DNA of 64,000 bases, taken from contig CAIXED010000038.1 in the NCBI GenBank assembly GCA_903918375.1, forward strand, positions 1-64,000, in the 5' to 3' direction. Shown in pieces: positions 19,478 to 29,138 of this stretch. This DNA is from an uncultured Pseudomonadota bacterium (lineage in GTDB: Bacteria > Pseudomonadota > Gammaproteobacteria > Methylococcales > Methylomonadaceae). The translations under genes were made by a program, and so were the position numbers. The notes under the pieces were generated by a model. That model searched no databases, was not told the origin of the DNA, and saw only the letters and a list, made by a program, of their open reading frames with translations. The stretch's first letter is position 1; every line of letters starts with the position of its first letter.

Positions 19478-19925
19478 TATTCAACTAGCGACTAGCTATG
19501 CCGATTATCCGACTGAACAACAGTTTCAGTTATGGGTTGATACGGTATTGCAGGAAGATGATCAAGATTCAGAAATCGTGATTCGCTTGGTTGATAATCA
19601 AGAAAGTGCAGAATTAAATCAGCAATATCGGCATAAACAAGGCCCAACCAATATTCTTAGCTTTCCGTTTGAAGCACCGGATGGTTTTGATAGCGATTTG
19701 CTGGGTGATTTAGTGATTTGTGCGCCATTAATCGCACTGGAAGCGCAGCAACAAAACAAGCAATTATTTGATCACTGGGCGCATATTACGATTCACGGTG
19801 TATTGCATTTGCTGGGCTATGATCATATTGATGATGCCGAAGCTGAAGAAATGGAAGCTTTAGAGATAAAAATCCTGAGCAGATTGAATATCAACAATCC
19901 TTATTTGGAAGAGAGTACACAATGA
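19464..19925 (+). CDS. ybeY: Endoribonuclease YbeY (rRNA maturation)
   Basis: 153 residues. The metal-binding HGVLHLLGYDHIDD (H-x3-H-x5-H signature) is present near residues 113-126, and ILSFPFEAP is the conserved central motif. YbeY functions in 16S rRNA 3'-end maturation and ribosome quality control. It lies between phoH and corC, with a four-base overlap to corC. Confidence 0.96.
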   Translation: MNYLDIQLATSYADYPTEQQFQLWVDTVLQEDDQDSEIVIRLVDNQESAELNQQYRHKQGPTNILSFPFEAPDGFDSDLLGDLVICAPLIALEAQQQNKQLFDHWAHITIHGVLHLLGYDHIDDAEAEEMEALEIKILSRLNINNPYLEESTQ

Positions 19926-20761
19926 GTGACGGTAACCCCCCGAGTAGCCAGCCCCATCAGAAAAATTTAATTGAACGTATTAGTTCGTTTCTGACTGGGG
20001 AGCCGCAAGATCAGGAAGATTTACTGGCGATACTTAGAGAGTCACAAGAAAAACGCTTGTTAGATTCAGACGCGCTGGCCATGATGGAAGGCGTGATTCA
20101 TGTTTCAGAAATGCGGGTCAGAGATATTATGATTCCGCGTTCACAAATGGTGGTGGTGCCCGGCGATGCCGAGTTAGAAACCATTTATCCTTTAGTGGTC
20201 GAATTTGCCCACTCGCGTTTTCCGGTCATTGAAGAAGATCGCAGCAAAGTGATCGGTGTTTTGCTAGCAAAAGATTTGTTGGGACACGTTCTTGCTGATA
20301 AAAAGCTCAAAGTCGAAGATGTTATGCGTCCGGCTAGTGTGGTGCCTGAAAGTAAGCGCTTAAATGTCTTGCTTAAAGAGTTTCGCACTGAGCGTAATCA
20401 CATGGCGATTGTGGTTGATGAGTATGGTAACGCGGCTGGATTGGTCACGATTGAAGATATTCTTGAGCAAATCGTTGGCAAGATCGAAGATGAGCACGAT
20501 GAAGATGAAAATCAAGAATACATTTCACAGCGCAGTGAGCGTGAATTTATCGTCAATGCGTTAACACCGATTGAAGAGTTTAATGAGTATTTTTCAGCTG
20601 ATTTAGAGGATGATGAATGCGATACTATCGGTGGGTTGATTGTGCAAAGGCTTGAGCATTTCCCGAAAAAAGGCGAGAAAATTGAGCTGGATGATTTCTG
20701 TTTTGAAGTGTTACGTGCCGATAATCGACGTGTACATTTATTGAAATTAAAACTCAGGTAA
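19922..20761 (+). CDS. corC: CorC/HlyC-type CBS-domain transporter-associated protein
   Basis: 279 residues. An N-terminal region (HVSEMRVRDIMIPRSQMV) leads to two CBS domains (about residues 66-185) and a C-terminal CorC_HlyC domain (TIGGLIVQRLEHFPKKGEKI). These soluble proteins are linked to magnesium and cobalt efflux, although the transport role is indirect. Last gene of the miaB operon; a bidirectional terminator lies about 90 bases downstream. Confidence 0.93.
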   Translation: MSDGNPPSSQPHQKNLIERISSFLTGEPQDQEDLLAILRESQEKRLLDSDALAMMEGVIHVSEMRVRDIMIPRSQMVVVPGDAELETIYPLVVEFAHSRFPVIEEDRSKVIGVLLAKDLLGHVLADKKLKVEDVMRPASVVPESKRLNVLLKEFRTERNHMAIVVDEYGNAAGLVTIEDILEQIVGKIEDEHDEDENQEYISQRSEREFIVNALTPIEEFNEYFSADLEDDECDTIGGLIVQRLEHFPKKGEKIELDDFCFEVLRADNRRVHLLKLKLR

Positions 20762-20852
20762 TTAAATTGATTAAGGCTTTGTTCAATGTGAATTGGGCAA
20801 AGTCTTGGTTTATGGTTAAAAAATGGCGGGTTTGTTGTTTTCGAGGCATAAA

Positions 20853-20884
20853 AAAACCGCCTTCTGAAAACAGAAGGCGGTTTT
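20853..20884. terminator. Bidirectional intrinsic terminator between corC and a small membrane protein gene
   Basis: AAAACCGCCTTCTG pairs perfectly with CAGAAGGCGGTTTT around an AAAA loop. It has T runs on both strands, so it can terminate corC on the plus strand and the gene at 20901-21098 on the minus strand. Confidence 0.93.
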
Positions 20885-20900
20885 AGTAAGCCAAATAAAA

Positions 20901-21098
20901 TTATTTTGCTTGGCTTAAGATGTCGTTATTGAAATCTTTGTGTTTAGCTAAAACTTGAGCTTCAGCAGCAGCTGTTGTTTGACCACTAACAGCTAAATGC
21001 TCGGTTTCACGGCTTTTCAAAATGAATACGCCGATGATAGCGATAAGAGTTACTGCGATAACGACAGTCATTGTGTTGTCTTTTTCTTGCTCAGCCAT
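20901..21098 (-). CDS. Small single-pass membrane protein, unknown function
   Basis: 65 residues. A short charged N-terminus, one membrane helix (about residues 10-28, TVVIAVTLIAIIGVFIL) and an Ala/Gln-rich soluble tail. I do not recognise the family. Evidence that it is real and probably well expressed: a near-consensus promoter (21201-21229), the ribosome-binding site AGAGGA seven bases before the ATG, and a perfect terminator right after the stop. It is monocistronic between corC and nrdR. Confidence 0.8.
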   Translation of the reverse strand: MAEQEKDNTMTVVIAVTLIAIIGVFILKSRETEHLAVSGQTTAAAEAQVLAKHKDFNNDILSQAK

Positions 21099-21200
21099 TT
21101 TATAATCCTCTATTTCATTTGTTGTAATAATAAGCCTTCTTGAAAAGGCGCAATCAGATTGCTCGTCGAAATTAGTATTGTTTTTTGGTCGACGGGGTAA

Positions 21201-21229
21201 TTTTTACACCCAAAAAAGTTTCGTGTCAA
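21201..21229 (-). promoter_or_regulatory. Promoter of the small membrane protein gene
   Basis: On the minus strand TTGACA (21229-21224) is a perfect -35 box, followed by a 17-base spacer and TAAAAA (21206-21201) as -10 box. The leader to the ATG at 21098 is about 95 bases and contains a short hairpin formed by GCCTT and AAGGC. Confidence 0.65.
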
Positions 21230-21474
21230 AACTTAATTCTCAAAAATAGTATTTTAGGTTGGAAATCATAGTGTCTAATGATTTTTAAAAAGCTGTTTTT
21301 TCTTTTTATATTAAATAGTTAGCTTTTTTTTGTTTTTCGTTTGGCTAAGTCGGTATTTAGTATCAAATTGTCACATCGTTGTCATGAGCTAGCTTGGCGA
21401 ATGGTCGTCGATTTTAAGATAAAACCATTCTGTAATAGAATGGCCGTCCTTTTAGCAAGACTTGGCTTTTCAAT
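21230..21474. other. Non-coding stretch upstream of nrdR
   Basis: Together with the leader of the minus-strand gene this makes a 376-base gap between genes. It is AT-rich with no credible ORF. A perfect hairpin CCATTCT (21425-21431) / AGAATGG (21437-21443) lies about 30 bases before nrdR without a following T-run, so it is not an obvious terminator. I saw no clear promoter for nrdR. Confidence 0.4.
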
Positions 21475-21933
21475 ATGCGTTGTCCGTTCTGTTCTGCACA
21501 AGATACTCGGGTGGTTGATACCCGCTTGGCTGATGATGGCGAACAAGTCAAACGTCGCCGAGAATGTGTTAGCTGTAAAGAGCGTTTTACGACGTTTGAA
21601 GTGGTCGAATTAGCATTGCCACGCATCATAAAAAGAAATGGCGTTCGTCAAAGTTTTGATGAAAATAAGTTGCGCTCTGGAATGCAACGAGCTTTGGAAA
21701 AAAGACCCGTACAAGCTGATGCGGTTGAAGCAGCAATTAGCCGGATCAAAAAAGCTTTGATGGCCAAAGGTGAGCGCGAAATTCCTGCTTACGAATTAGG
21801 TGAGTTGGTGATGAAAGCGCTTAATCAACTCGATCATGTGGCATTTGTTCGTTTTGCCTCGGTGTATCGTAGCTTTGAAGATGTCAGCGAATTTACCGAA
21901 ATGATCGCCAATTTACACAAGCATGACAGCTAA
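21475..21933 (+). CDS. nrdR: Transcriptional repressor NrdR
   Basis: 152 residues. Zinc ribbon [17 protein letters not shown] with [10 protein letters not shown], then an ATP-cone domain (VIKRNG-like [17 protein letters not shown]). NrdR senses nucleotide levels and represses ribonucleotide reductase genes. It heads the riboflavin cluster and overlaps ribD by 11 bases, the common proteobacterial arrangement. Its own DNA targets are not visible here. Confidence 0.97.
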   Translation: MRCPFCSAQDTRVVDTRLADDGEQVKRRRECVSCKERFTTFEVVELALPRIIKRNGVRQSFDENKLRSGMQRALEKRPVQADAVEAAISRIKKALMAKGEREIPAYELGELVMKALNQLDHVAFVRFASVYRSFEDVSEFTEMIANLHKHDS

Positions 21934-23014
21934 TAACGATCATGCTTATATGGCTCATGCTATTAAGCTTGCCAAAAATGGCCTTTATACGACCGATCCC
22001 AATCCGCATGTGGGTTGTGTATTAGTCAAAAATAATCAAATGATTGCCGAAGGTTGGACGCAAAGAGCCGGGTTTGCTCATGCTGAAGTCGATGCTTTAG
22101 GCAAAACCCTGGATGCGGATGGCGCAACCGCTTATGTGACTTTGGAACCTTGTAGTCACACCGGTCGCACTGGCCCTTGTTGCGATGCCTTGATTAATGC
22201 AGGCATCAAACGGGTGGTGATTGCCATGCAAGACCCCAATCCATTGGTTGCTGGACGAGGCATAGCAAGAATTAAAGCCGCCGGCATTGAGGTGACTTTA
22301 GGTGTTTTACAGCAGGAAGCCAGCGAATTAAACCGCGGATTTTTCAAACGCATGGGCCAAAATTTACCGTGGATACGCAGTAAATTAGCGATGAGTTTGG
22401 ACGGACGCACCGCGATGGCATCCGGTGAAAGCAAGTGGATTACCTCGCCACAAGCCCGCCAAGATGTACAGCGTTGGCGGGCGGAAAGTAGCGCGATTCT
22501 GACCGGTGTTGATACCGTGATTGCCGATGATCCACAGCTCAATGCCCGAGTTGATTTTGATTTGGAACAGCCGATTAAAGTCGTGGTAGATTCGTGTTTA
22601 CGTCTGCCTTTAACCGCCAAAATTCTCGAAAATTCGACTGGAAACTGGATTTTTACGTGCTGCGAAAATCCACAAAAACAGCAGCAATTGCTTGAAAAAG
22701 GCTGCAAAGTGTTTCAAACCACCGCAGTTAATGGACGGGTTGATTTAAAACAGGTTTTTACCATCCTCGCCGAGCAACAAATTAACACGGTCTGGGTCGA
22801 AGCTGGTGCTACTTTAAACGGTGCATTACTAGACAGTGGCTTGGTCGATGAATGGTTGATTTATATGGCGCCTTGTGTGCTGGGCGATCAAGGCCGCGGC
22901 CTGTTTTGTTTGCCAGATTTGCAGAAAATAGACGATAAAAAACAGTTTAAATTACAGGATGTTAGAGCAGTTGGGCCGGATTTGAGGCTAAGATTAAGTT
23001 CGCAGAAAATTTAA
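21923..23014 (+). CDS. ribD: Bifunctional riboflavin biosynthesis deaminase/reductase RibD
   Basis: 363 residues. The N-terminal deaminase domain has the zinc site HAEVDAL and [16 protein letters not shown]. The C-terminal reductase domain (from about residue 150) starts [16 protein letters not shown] and has [13 protein letters not shown]. The two domains deaminate and reduce the pyrimidine product of GTP cyclohydrolase II. Nine bases precede ribE. Confidence 0.97.
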   Translation: MTANNDHAYMAHAIKLAKNGLYTTDPNPHVGCVLVKNNQMIAEGWTQRAGFAHAEVDALGKTLDADGATAYVTLEPCSHTGRTGPCCDALINAGIKRVVIAMQDPNPLVAGRGIARIKAAGIEVTLGVLQQEASELNRGFFKRMGQNLPWIRSKLAMSLDGRTAMASGESKWITSPQARQDVQRWRAESSAILTGVDTVIADDPQLNARVDFDLEQPIKVVVDSCLRLPLTAKILENSTGNWIFTCCENPQKQQQLLEKGCKVFQTTAVNGRVDLKQVFTILAEQQINTVWVEAGATLNGALLDSGLVDEWLIYMAPCVLGDQGRGLFCLPDLQKIDDKKQFKLQDVRAVGPDLRLRLSSQKI

Positions 23015-23023
23015 AAGGTAGCG

Positions 23024-23680
23024 ATGTTTACAGGCATTATTTTAGCGGTCGGCACTATTGCCGACATTCAGCCACGCGGTGGTGATTGTCGATTAAAAAT
23101 TGCTACAGGCAAATTGTCATTAGCCGATTGTGCATTGGGCGATAGTATTGCTGTCAACGGTGTGTGTTTAACCGCTGTTGAGTTGGGTGATCACTATTTT
23201 TGTGCTGATGTTTCCAACGAAACACTGTCACGCACCATCTTAAAATCGGCAAAAGTCGGTGTTGCGGTTAATTTGGAATTAGCGATGACACCTTCAACCC
23301 GCTTAGGCGGTCATATTGTCAGTGGTCATGTCGATGGGATTGGCAAATTAGTTGAAAAACAAGCCGATGGCCGTTCGATTCGCTTCAAATTCAAAGCACC
23401 AGATAGTTTAGCCAAATACATCGCTGAAAAAGGCTCGATTTGTATTAATGGCATTAGTTTGACCGTCAATAGCGTTGATGGTGCTTGTTTTAGCGTCAAC
23501 ATTGTTCCGCATACCTTGCAAGAAACCACTTTAGGGGGCGCGGAAGTCGGTGTTGAAGTCAATTTAGAAGTCGATTTACTGGCGCGTTATTTAGAACGAT
23601 TAATGCAAGGCGATGCCGCTGCTTATCAGCAAGGTAGCATCACAGAAGCCTTATTACACCAAGCAGGCTTTATCAAATGA
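23024..23680 (+). CDS. ribE: Riboflavin synthase alpha subunit
   Basis: 218 residues composed of two similar lumazine-binding barrels. Start [12 protein letters not shown], the first domain with [16 protein letters not shown], the second with [15 protein letters not shown], and SGHVDG in between. It dismutates 6,7-dimethyl-8-ribityllumazine into riboflavin. It overlaps the next gene by four bases. Confidence 0.97.
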   Translation: MFTGIILAVGTIADIQPRGGDCRLKIATGKLSLADCALGDSIAVNGVCLTAVELGDHYFCADVSNETLSRTILKSAKVGVAVNLELAMTPSTRLGGHIVSGHVDGIGKLVEKQADGRSIRFKFKAPDSLAKYIAEKGSICINGISLTVNSVDGACFSVNIVPHTLQETTLGGAEVGVEVNLEVDLLARYLERLMQGDAAAYQQGSITEALLHQAGFIK

Positions 23681-24789
23681 ATAGCATAGAAGAAATTATC
23701 GAAGACCTGCGCCAAGGCAAAATGGTCATCATTATGGATGATGAAGACCGTGAAAACGAAGGCGATTTATTAATGGCAGCGGCTTTTGCGCGTCCCGAAG
23801 ACATTAATTTCATGGCTAAATATGGTCGAGGTTTGATTTGCTTAACTTTAACTCGCGAGCGTTGTCAGCAACTGCGTTTGCCATTAATGGTCAGCGATAA
23901 TCAAACCCCTTACACCACCAATTTTACGGTGTCGATTGAAGCGGCAGAAGGTGTTACCACTGGTATTTCAGCCGCTGATAGAGCGCTGACTATCCAAGCC
24001 GCAGTAGCGAAAAATGCCCAGCCTAGCGATTTAGTGCAACCCGGTCACATTTTTCCATTGATGGCGCAAGCCGGCGGCGTATTAAACCGTGCAGGACATA
24101 CCGAAGCCGGTTGTGATTTTGCCCGTTTAGCCGGTGTAGAACCTGCAGCGGTGATTGTTGAGATTCTTAACGATGACGGCACTATGGCGCGTCGTCCTGA
24201 TTTAGAGGTATTCGCCAAACAGCACAATCTCAAAATTGGCACTATCGCTGATTTAATCCATTACCGGATTCAGCACGAAAACACCTTGGAACGCATCAGC
24301 GAATGCGCTTATCCGACTGAGTTTGGTGATTTTAGACTGTATGCTTACCAAGACCGCAACGACGACAACGTCCATTTAGCTCTGGTAATGGGCGATGTAG
24401 CGGGTGATGAGCCGGTTTTGGTGCGGGTACATTCACGCAATTTAAGTGACGATTTATTATTCTCCAAACGTAGCGATTGCAGTTTGCCGGTCCGCGAAGC
24501 GATGAAAAAAATCGCCGAAGCAGGGCGTGGGGTGTTGGTGATTATTCGTCAAAATGAAACCAATAAAGCCCTGGTCGAATTGATCCACAGCTATCAATTA
24601 CAAGATAACGGTATTAAAAATAACCCCGATCAAAGTGCCGATGCTGATTGGCGTATGACCGGCACCGGTTCCAGAATTTTGTCCGATTTGGGTGTGCGTC
24701 GCCTAAAAGTGATGGGCACCCAAAGAAATTACATCGGTTTATCCGGTTACGATTTACAAGTGGTCGAACACGTCGAAGCCACCATTTAA
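23677..24789 (+). CDS. ribB: 3,4-dihydroxy-2-butanone 4-phosphate synthase with degenerate GTP cyclohydrolase II-like domain (RibBX type)
   Basis: 370 residues. The N-terminal DHBP synthase domain (about 1-200) is intact: [17 protein letters not shown], and [14 protein letters not shown]. The C-terminal domain has the GTP cyclohydrolase II fold, but at the place where active enzymes have a three-Cys zinc site (HSECLTGD...CDCG) this protein reads [19 protein letters not shown], leaving one Cys. Hybrid proteins of this RibBX kind are known in proteobacteria and keep only the DHBP synthase activity, so a separate ribA should exist elsewhere. Follows ribE and precedes ribH by 33 bases. Confidence 0.9.
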   Translation: MNSIEEIIEDLRQGKMVIIMDDEDRENEGDLLMAAAFARPEDINFMAKYGRGLICLTLTRERCQQLRLPLMVSDNQTPYTTNFTVSIEAAEGVTTGISAADRALTIQAAVAKNAQPSDLVQPGHIFPLMAQAGGVLNRAGHTEAGCDFARLAGVEPAAVIVEILNDDGTMARRPDLEVFAKQHNLKIGTIADLIHYRIQHENTLERISECAYPTEFGDFRLYAYQDRNDDNVHLALVMGDVAGDEPVLVRVHSRNLSDDLLFSKRSDCSLPVREAMKKIAEAGRGVLVIIRQNETNKALVELIHSYQLQDNGIKNNPDQSADADWRMTGTGSRILSDLGVRRLKVMGTQRNYIGLSGYDLQVVEHVEATI

Positions 24790-24822
24790 TTCTCATTCAC
24801 CCATTCAACAAAAGGTAAACAC

Positions 24823-25314
24823 ATGACAACTGTCAATACCATTGAAGGCAATTTTTCCGCGCAAGGCGGCAAGTTTTGTATCGTTTCTTCACGCTTTAAC
24901 AGCTTTATTGTTGACCAACTCGAAGGCGGCGCGATTGATGCTTTAGTACGTCACGGTGCCGATAAACAGCAAATTACCTTGGTAAAAGTCCCAGGTGCTT
25001 TTGAATTACCCGTTGCTGTACAACGGATTGCTGCCAGCAAAAAATACGATGCGATTATCGTTTTAGGTGCGGTGATTCGTGGTGGCACACCGCATTTTGA
25101 ATACGTGGCTGGCGAATGTGTGAAAGGTATTTCACAAGTCTCTTTGCAATACGATTTACCGGTTAGTTTTGGTGTTTTAACCGTTGATAGCATCGAACAA
25201 GCGATTGAAAGAGCCGGTACTAAAGCGGGCAATAAAGGTGCAGAAGCGGCATTATCTGCGATTGAAATGGTCAGTTTATTTAATAATTTAGCTAGTGCGA
25301 GTCAGGGCGTTTAA
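24823..25314 (+). CDS. ribH: 6,7-dimethyl-8-ribityllumazine synthase
   Basis: 163 residues. Typical lumazine synthase motifs: [17 protein letters not shown] near residues 22-38, [10 protein letters not shown] near residue 58, and [14 protein letters not shown] near residue 84, with the catalytic His in that region. It condenses the ribitylaminopyrimidine with DHBP. AGGTAAAC upstream serves as ribosome-binding site. It shares one base with the nusB start. Confidence 0.97.
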   Translation: MTTVNTIEGNFSAQGGKFCIVSSRFNSFIVDQLEGGAIDALVRHGADKQQITLVKVPGAFELPVAVQRIAASKKYDAIIVLGAVIRGGTPHFEYVAGECVKGISQVSLQYDLPVSFGVLTVDSIEQAIERAGTKAGNKGAEAALSAIEMVSLFNNLASASQGV

Positions 25315-25757
25315 TGAGCGAAGCAAAAACCAATGCCCGAAAATGCGCGGTGCAAGCGCTGTATCAATGGCAAATGTCGGGTAATAGTTTGACCCGCATC
25401 GAAACTTATTTTTTAGAAGAAGAATTGTTGAAAGGCGCACAGAAAACGTATTTCACTGAGTTATTTCATGGTGTGCCTAAGCAATTGGATGTAATTGATG
25501 CCGCTTTGGCAGAGTTTGTTGATAGACCGGTTGAAAAAATTGATCCGGTTGAACGGGCGATTTTACGAATTGGCGTTTATGAATTAATCAATCGCCTTGA
25601 AACACCTTACAAAGTGATTATTAACGAAGGGGTTAATTTGGCGAAATTCTTTGGTGCCGATGGCAGTCATAAATACGTTAACGGCATTCTCGATAAAGTC
25701 GGTCAAAAAGTCCGCGCGGTGGAAATCGCTGCCAAACAAGGCAAAGCCGTCAGCTAA
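25314..25757 (+). CDS. nusB: Transcription antitermination protein NusB
   Basis: 147 residues, all-helical. Start ARKCAVQALYQWQMSG and the conserved C-terminus with INRLETPYKVIINEGVNLAK and KYVNGILDKV. NusB with NusE (S10) binds boxA in ribosomal RNA transcripts. Located between ribH and thiL, as is usual, with one-base overlaps on both sides. Confidence 0.97.
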   Translation: MSEAKTNARKCAVQALYQWQMSGNSLTRIETYFLEEELLKGAQKTYFTELFHGVPKQLDVIDAALAEFVDRPVEKIDPVERAILRIGVYELINRLETPYKVIINEGVNLAKFFGADGSHKYVNGILDKVGQKVRAVEIAAKQGKAVS

Positions 25758-26686
25758 TGGCGCAGGCCGAGTTTGATCTGATTCGGCGATATTTTGCCGT
25801 TCACAAACCGCAACATCGCTTTACCCAATTGGGCATAGGCGATGATTGCGCGTTGCTTCATCTGCCAGCCGATTACCAGCTTGCCGTCACTGCCGATACT
25901 ATGGTCGAAAACGTGCATTTTTTTGCCGATGTCGAGCCTGAGTTATTAGGCCACAAGCTATTGGCGGTTAATCTTAGTGATTTAGCCGCGATGGGTGCCG
26001 AGCCGTTTGCCGTGACTTTGGCTTTAACGCTGCCCAAAATTGATCACCCTTGGCTACAAGCCTTTTCGCAAGGCTTTATCAAGCTGGCTCAACAGTATCA
26101 CGTCGATTTGATTGGCGGTGATACCACGTCAGGGCCGTTAACCTTGACTGTGCAAGCAATGGGCGCAGTGCCGAAAGGCAAAGCGTTATTACGTTCCAAT
26201 GCCAAAGTCGGTGATTTAATTTATGTTACCGGTCAATTAGGTGATGCAGGGCTAGGTCTTAAAATTAAGCAAGGTTATGTTTGTGATAATCCTGAGCCCG
26301 CTTTAGCCCGTTTTAATCAACCGCAACCGTGTGTGGTTCAAGGCTTGGCTTTGCGCGATGTTGCTCATGCCTGTATTGATATTTCCGATGGTTTGGCTGC
26401 TGATTTAGGCCATATTTTGGAAAAAAGCGGGGTAGGGGCGAGTTTGGATTGGGATAAATTACCGTTATCAGCCGAAGTACAACGCTATATTCAACAAACT
26501 GGTGATTGGCAATTACCCTTGGTGGCGGGTGATGATTACCAATTATGTTTCACCGCAGCAGCGCAGTCGCAACTGCCTGATGGTTGTTATTGTGTTGGCG
26601 TGATTGAAGCAGAAGCCGGTTTACGCATCCAACGCGGTGGACAGCCACAAACATTAGAGGTAGCAGGTTTTGAGCATTTTTCTTAG
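25757..26686 (+). CDS. thiL: Thiamine-monophosphate kinase ThiL
   Basis: 309 residues. AIR-synthase-like fold: FDLIRRYFA, IGDDCALL near residue 25, TADTMVENVHF near residue 48, NLSDLAAMGAEP near residue 75, GGDTTSGPLTLTV near residue 118 and DISDGLAADLGHI. It phosphorylates thiamine phosphate to the diphosphate cofactor. Overlaps pgpA by 17 bases. Confidence 0.96.
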   Translation: MAQAEFDLIRRYFAVHKPQHRFTQLGIGDDCALLHLPADYQLAVTADTMVENVHFFADVEPELLGHKLLAVNLSDLAAMGAEPFAVTLALTLPKIDHPWLQAFSQGFIKLAQQYHVDLIGGDTTSGPLTLTVQAMGAVPKGKALLRSNAKVGDLIYVTGQLGDAGLGLKIKQGYVCDNPEPALARFNQPQPCVVQGLALRDVAHACIDISDGLAADLGHILEKSGVGASLDWDKLPLSAEVQRYIQQTGDWQLPLVAGDDYQLCFTAAAQSQLPDGCYCVGVIEAEAGLRIQRGGQPQTLEVAGFEHFS

Positions 26687-27170
26687 ACCGCATTACGGCA
26701 AAAATCAGTTAAGCGCCAAGCAAATCTTAAAAGATCCGGTTCTATTATTGGCCTTTGGTTTTGGTTCCGGTTTATCAAAATATATGCCGGGCACTTTGGG
26801 GACTTTGGCCGCTGTGCCGATCTATTTAGCCTTAATGCTTTATGGCGATCCAACGATTTATTTAATCGCAACCGCTTTGAGCGTGATGATTGGTATCTGG
26901 ATTTGCGATCAAGCCGCTAAAAAACTAGCGGTACATGATTTTGGCGGCATCGTATGGGATGAGGTTGCCGGTTTTCTAATCACTCTTTACGGCTTGCCTT
27001 TAACTTGGCAAACTCTGCTTGCCGGATTTGTAGCATTTCGCATATTCGACATTGTCAAACCTTGGCCGATTCGCTACTTGGATAAACAGGTAGGCGGTGG
27101 CTTCGGCATTATGCTTGATGACGTAGTTGCTGGCATTTTTGCGGCGCTAGTGCTGCGTATCTGGTTTTAG
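26670..27170 (+). CDS. pgpA: Phosphatidylglycerophosphatase A
   Basis: 166 residues with several membrane segments. Motifs FGSGLSKYMPGTLGTL near residues 30-45 and WDEVAGFLITL near residue 94, plus the C-terminal LDDVVAGIFAALVL, match PgpA, which removes phosphate from phosphatidylglycerophosphate in anionic phospholipid synthesis. The start is the TTG at 26670 inside thiL, preceded by an AGG-containing site; no ATG is better placed. Last gene of the nrdR-rib operon. Confidence 0.93.
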   Translation: MSIFLRPHYGKNQLSAKQILKDPVLLLAFGFGSGLSKYMPGTLGTLAAVPIYLALMLYGDPTIYLIATALSVMIGIWICDQAAKKLAVHDFGGIVWDEVAGFLITLYGLPLTWQTLLAGFVAFRIFDIVKPWPIRYLDKQVGGGFGIMLDDVVAGIFAALVLRIWF

Positions 27171-27242
27171 TTTTAGTCGCTAAAAGTGCCTTAATCTGTA
27201 ACAGTGTTAAAATCCCGTCATCTACTTAGCTAACTACACATC

Positions 27243-28598
27243 ATGAAAAACGTCGAACTTCTTTCTCCAGCCGGTACTTTGCGTAACATGCGTTATGCCT
27301 TCGCTTTTGGTGCCGATGCAGTTTATGCCGGTCAACCTCGTTACAGTCTTCGCGTGCGTAACAACGACTTTTTAGCTGATAACTTGGCGAAAGGGATTGC
27401 TGAAGCGCATGACTTAGGCAAAAAGTTTTTCTTGGCCGCTAATGTGATTCCTCACAATGCCAAAATCAAAACCTTTGTTAAAGACATGGCGCCAGTGATT
27501 GCTATGAAGCCTGATGCTTTGATTATGGCTGATCCTGGCTTGATTATGATGACCCGCGAACAATGGCCAGAGATGCCGATTCATTTGTCGGTGCAAGCCA
27601 ATACCGTTAACTATGCCAGCGTTAAATTCTGGAAAACCATGGGCGTGGAACGGGTGATTCTGTCACGCGAATTATCGCTGGATGAAATCGCCGAAATTCG
27701 CCAACAATGCCCTGATATGGAATTGGAAGTGTTTGTTCACGGTGCTTTGTGTATCGCTTATTCAGGCCGTTGCTTGTTATCTGGCTACTTTAATCATCGC
27801 GATCCAAACCAAGGCACTTGCACCAATTCGTGCCGCTGGAAATATGACACCGTGCCAGCCGAAGAAAATGCCGAAGGCGATTACCTGCCAAGTAGCAATA
27901 GCGTGTTGTCGATGAACGATATTAACGATCAACTCAGCACAGCCAGTTGTGGCGGTGCTCAGCGTCACCCTTTAGCTGACAATATTTATTTTCTGGAAGA
28001 AGAAGGTCGTAAAGGTGAGTTGTTGCCGGTGATGGAAGATGAAAACGGCACTTACATCATGAATTCCAAAGACTTACGGGCGATTGAGCATGTGCATAAA
28101 TTGGTCGAAATCGGGATTGATAGCTTAAAAATCGAAGGGCGTACCAAATCGCATTTTTATGTGGCGCGGACTGCTCAATCTTATCGCCAAGCGATTGATG
28201 ATGCTTTGGCTGGTCGTCCTTTCCAACCTGAATTAATCGGTATTCTGGATAATCTGGCCAATCGCGGTTACACCGACGGTTTCTATCAACGTCATCACAC
28301 CCACGAACACCAAAACTATATTTCTGGTTACTCAAAAAGCCATCAACAGCAATTCTGCGGTGAAATTACTGCTTATGATCCAGCGACCGGTTTGGCTGAT
28401 GTCAGTGTTAAAAACAAATTTGCAGTTGGCGATAAAGTCGAAATGATTCTGCCAAATGGCAATCGCGATATTACCGTTGACGCGATGTTTGATAAATACG
28501 GCAACCCATTGCAAGAAGCCTTGGGTGGCGGCTATGAAGTACGGATTCCATTGCCAGAAGCCGAATGTCAATATGGCTTGTTGGCGCGTTATTACTAA
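27243..28598 (+). CDS. trhP: tRNA uridine-34 hydroxylase TrhP (YegQ, U32 peptidase family)
   Basis: 451 residues, close to E. coli YegQ in length. U32 family signature ELEVFVHGALCIAYSGRC followed by CTNSCRWKY, which supplies the Cys for an iron-sulfur cluster. YegQ/TrhP contributes prephenate-dependent 5-hydroxylation of uridine 34 in tRNA. The family was formerly annotated as collagenase-like peptidase, which is probably wrong for this member. It lies 17 bases upstream of rraA. Confidence 0.9.
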   Translation: MKNVELLSPAGTLRNMRYAFAFGADAVYAGQPRYSLRVRNNDFLADNLAKGIAEAHDLGKKFFLAANVIPHNAKIKTFVKDMAPVIAMKPDALIMADPGLIMMTREQWPEMPIHLSVQANTVNYASVKFWKTMGVERVILSRELSLDEIAEIRQQCPDMELEVFVHGALCIAYSGRCLLSGYFNHRDPNQGTCTNSCRWKYDTVPAEENAEGDYLPSSNSVLSMNDINDQLSTASCGGAQRHPLADNIYFLEEEGRKGELLPVMEDENGTYIMNSKDLRAIEHVHKLVEIGIDSLKIEGRTKSHFYVARTAQSYRQAIDDALAGRPFQPELIGILDNLANRGYTDGFYQRHHTHEHQNYISGYSKSHQQQFCGEITAYDPATGLADVSVKNKFAVGDKVEMILPNGNRDITVDAMFDKYGNPLQEALGGGYEVRIPLPEAECQYGLLARYY

Positions 28599-28615
28599 TC
28601 ATTGTCGGAGGCTTT

Positions 28616-29101
28616 ATGCCGTTTCATACCGCTGATTTGTGTGACCAATTTTCTCAGCAAAACAATTTTCAAATTGCTGAGCCTATTTTTAGGTTTTTTG
28701 GTAACCAGCCTCGTTTCAGCGGTTTGATTACCACCTTGAAAGTATTTGAAGACAGCAGTTTGATTCGCAAAACCTTAGAACAACAAGTGACGGAGCGCGT
28801 GTTGGTGATTGACGGTGGTGGCTCACGGCGTTGTGCTTTGTTAGATCAACAATTAGTCGCGTTGGCGCTGGAAAATGGCTGGCAAGGCATTGTGGTTTAC
28901 GGCTGTATTCGCGGCTCTGAGTCGATTCAGCAACTGCCAATTGGGGTGATGGCCTTAAACACTCATCCCTTGCGGAGCGACAAACACGGCCAAGGTGACA
29001 GTGATGTAATGATCACTTTTGCCGGTGTCAATTTTAAGAAAGATCATTATTTATATGCCGATAGCGATGGAATTATCGTCGCGGAAACAAAATTGGATTA
29101 A
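28616..29101 (+). CDS. rraA: Ribonuclease E activity regulator RraA-like protein
   Basis: 161 residues from the ATG at 28616 with an excellent CGGAGG site five bases upstream; the frame is open earlier but that part overlaps trhP. Motifs HTADLCDQF near residue 4 and VLVIDGGGSRRCALL near residue 62 and GIVVYGCIRGSE match RraA, which binds RNase E and dampens RNA decay. The fold is shared with HMG/CHA aldolases. Some RraA-like proteins have aldolase activity, but the length and motifs favour true RraA. Confidence 0.93.
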   Translation: MPFHTADLCDQFSQQNNFQIAEPIFRFFGNQPRFSGLITTLKVFEDSSLIRKTLEQQVTERVLVIDGGGSRRCALLDQQLVALALENGWQGIVVYGCIRGSESIQQLPIGVMALNTHPLRSDKHGQGDSDVMITFAGVNFKKDHYLYADSDGIIVAETKLD

Positions 29102-29138
29102 AATCGTTTCACCTTAACCCAGTAAAATAGTCAAGAAT

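Noticed and set aside
21341-21613. 90-residue ORF upstream of and overlapping nrdR
   Set aside because: It overlaps the nrdR start in another frame and has no family pattern.
23600-24850. FMN riboswitch near the rib genes
   Set aside because: The intervals between ribE, ribB and ribH are too short (overlap and 33 bases) and show no RFN-type pattern.
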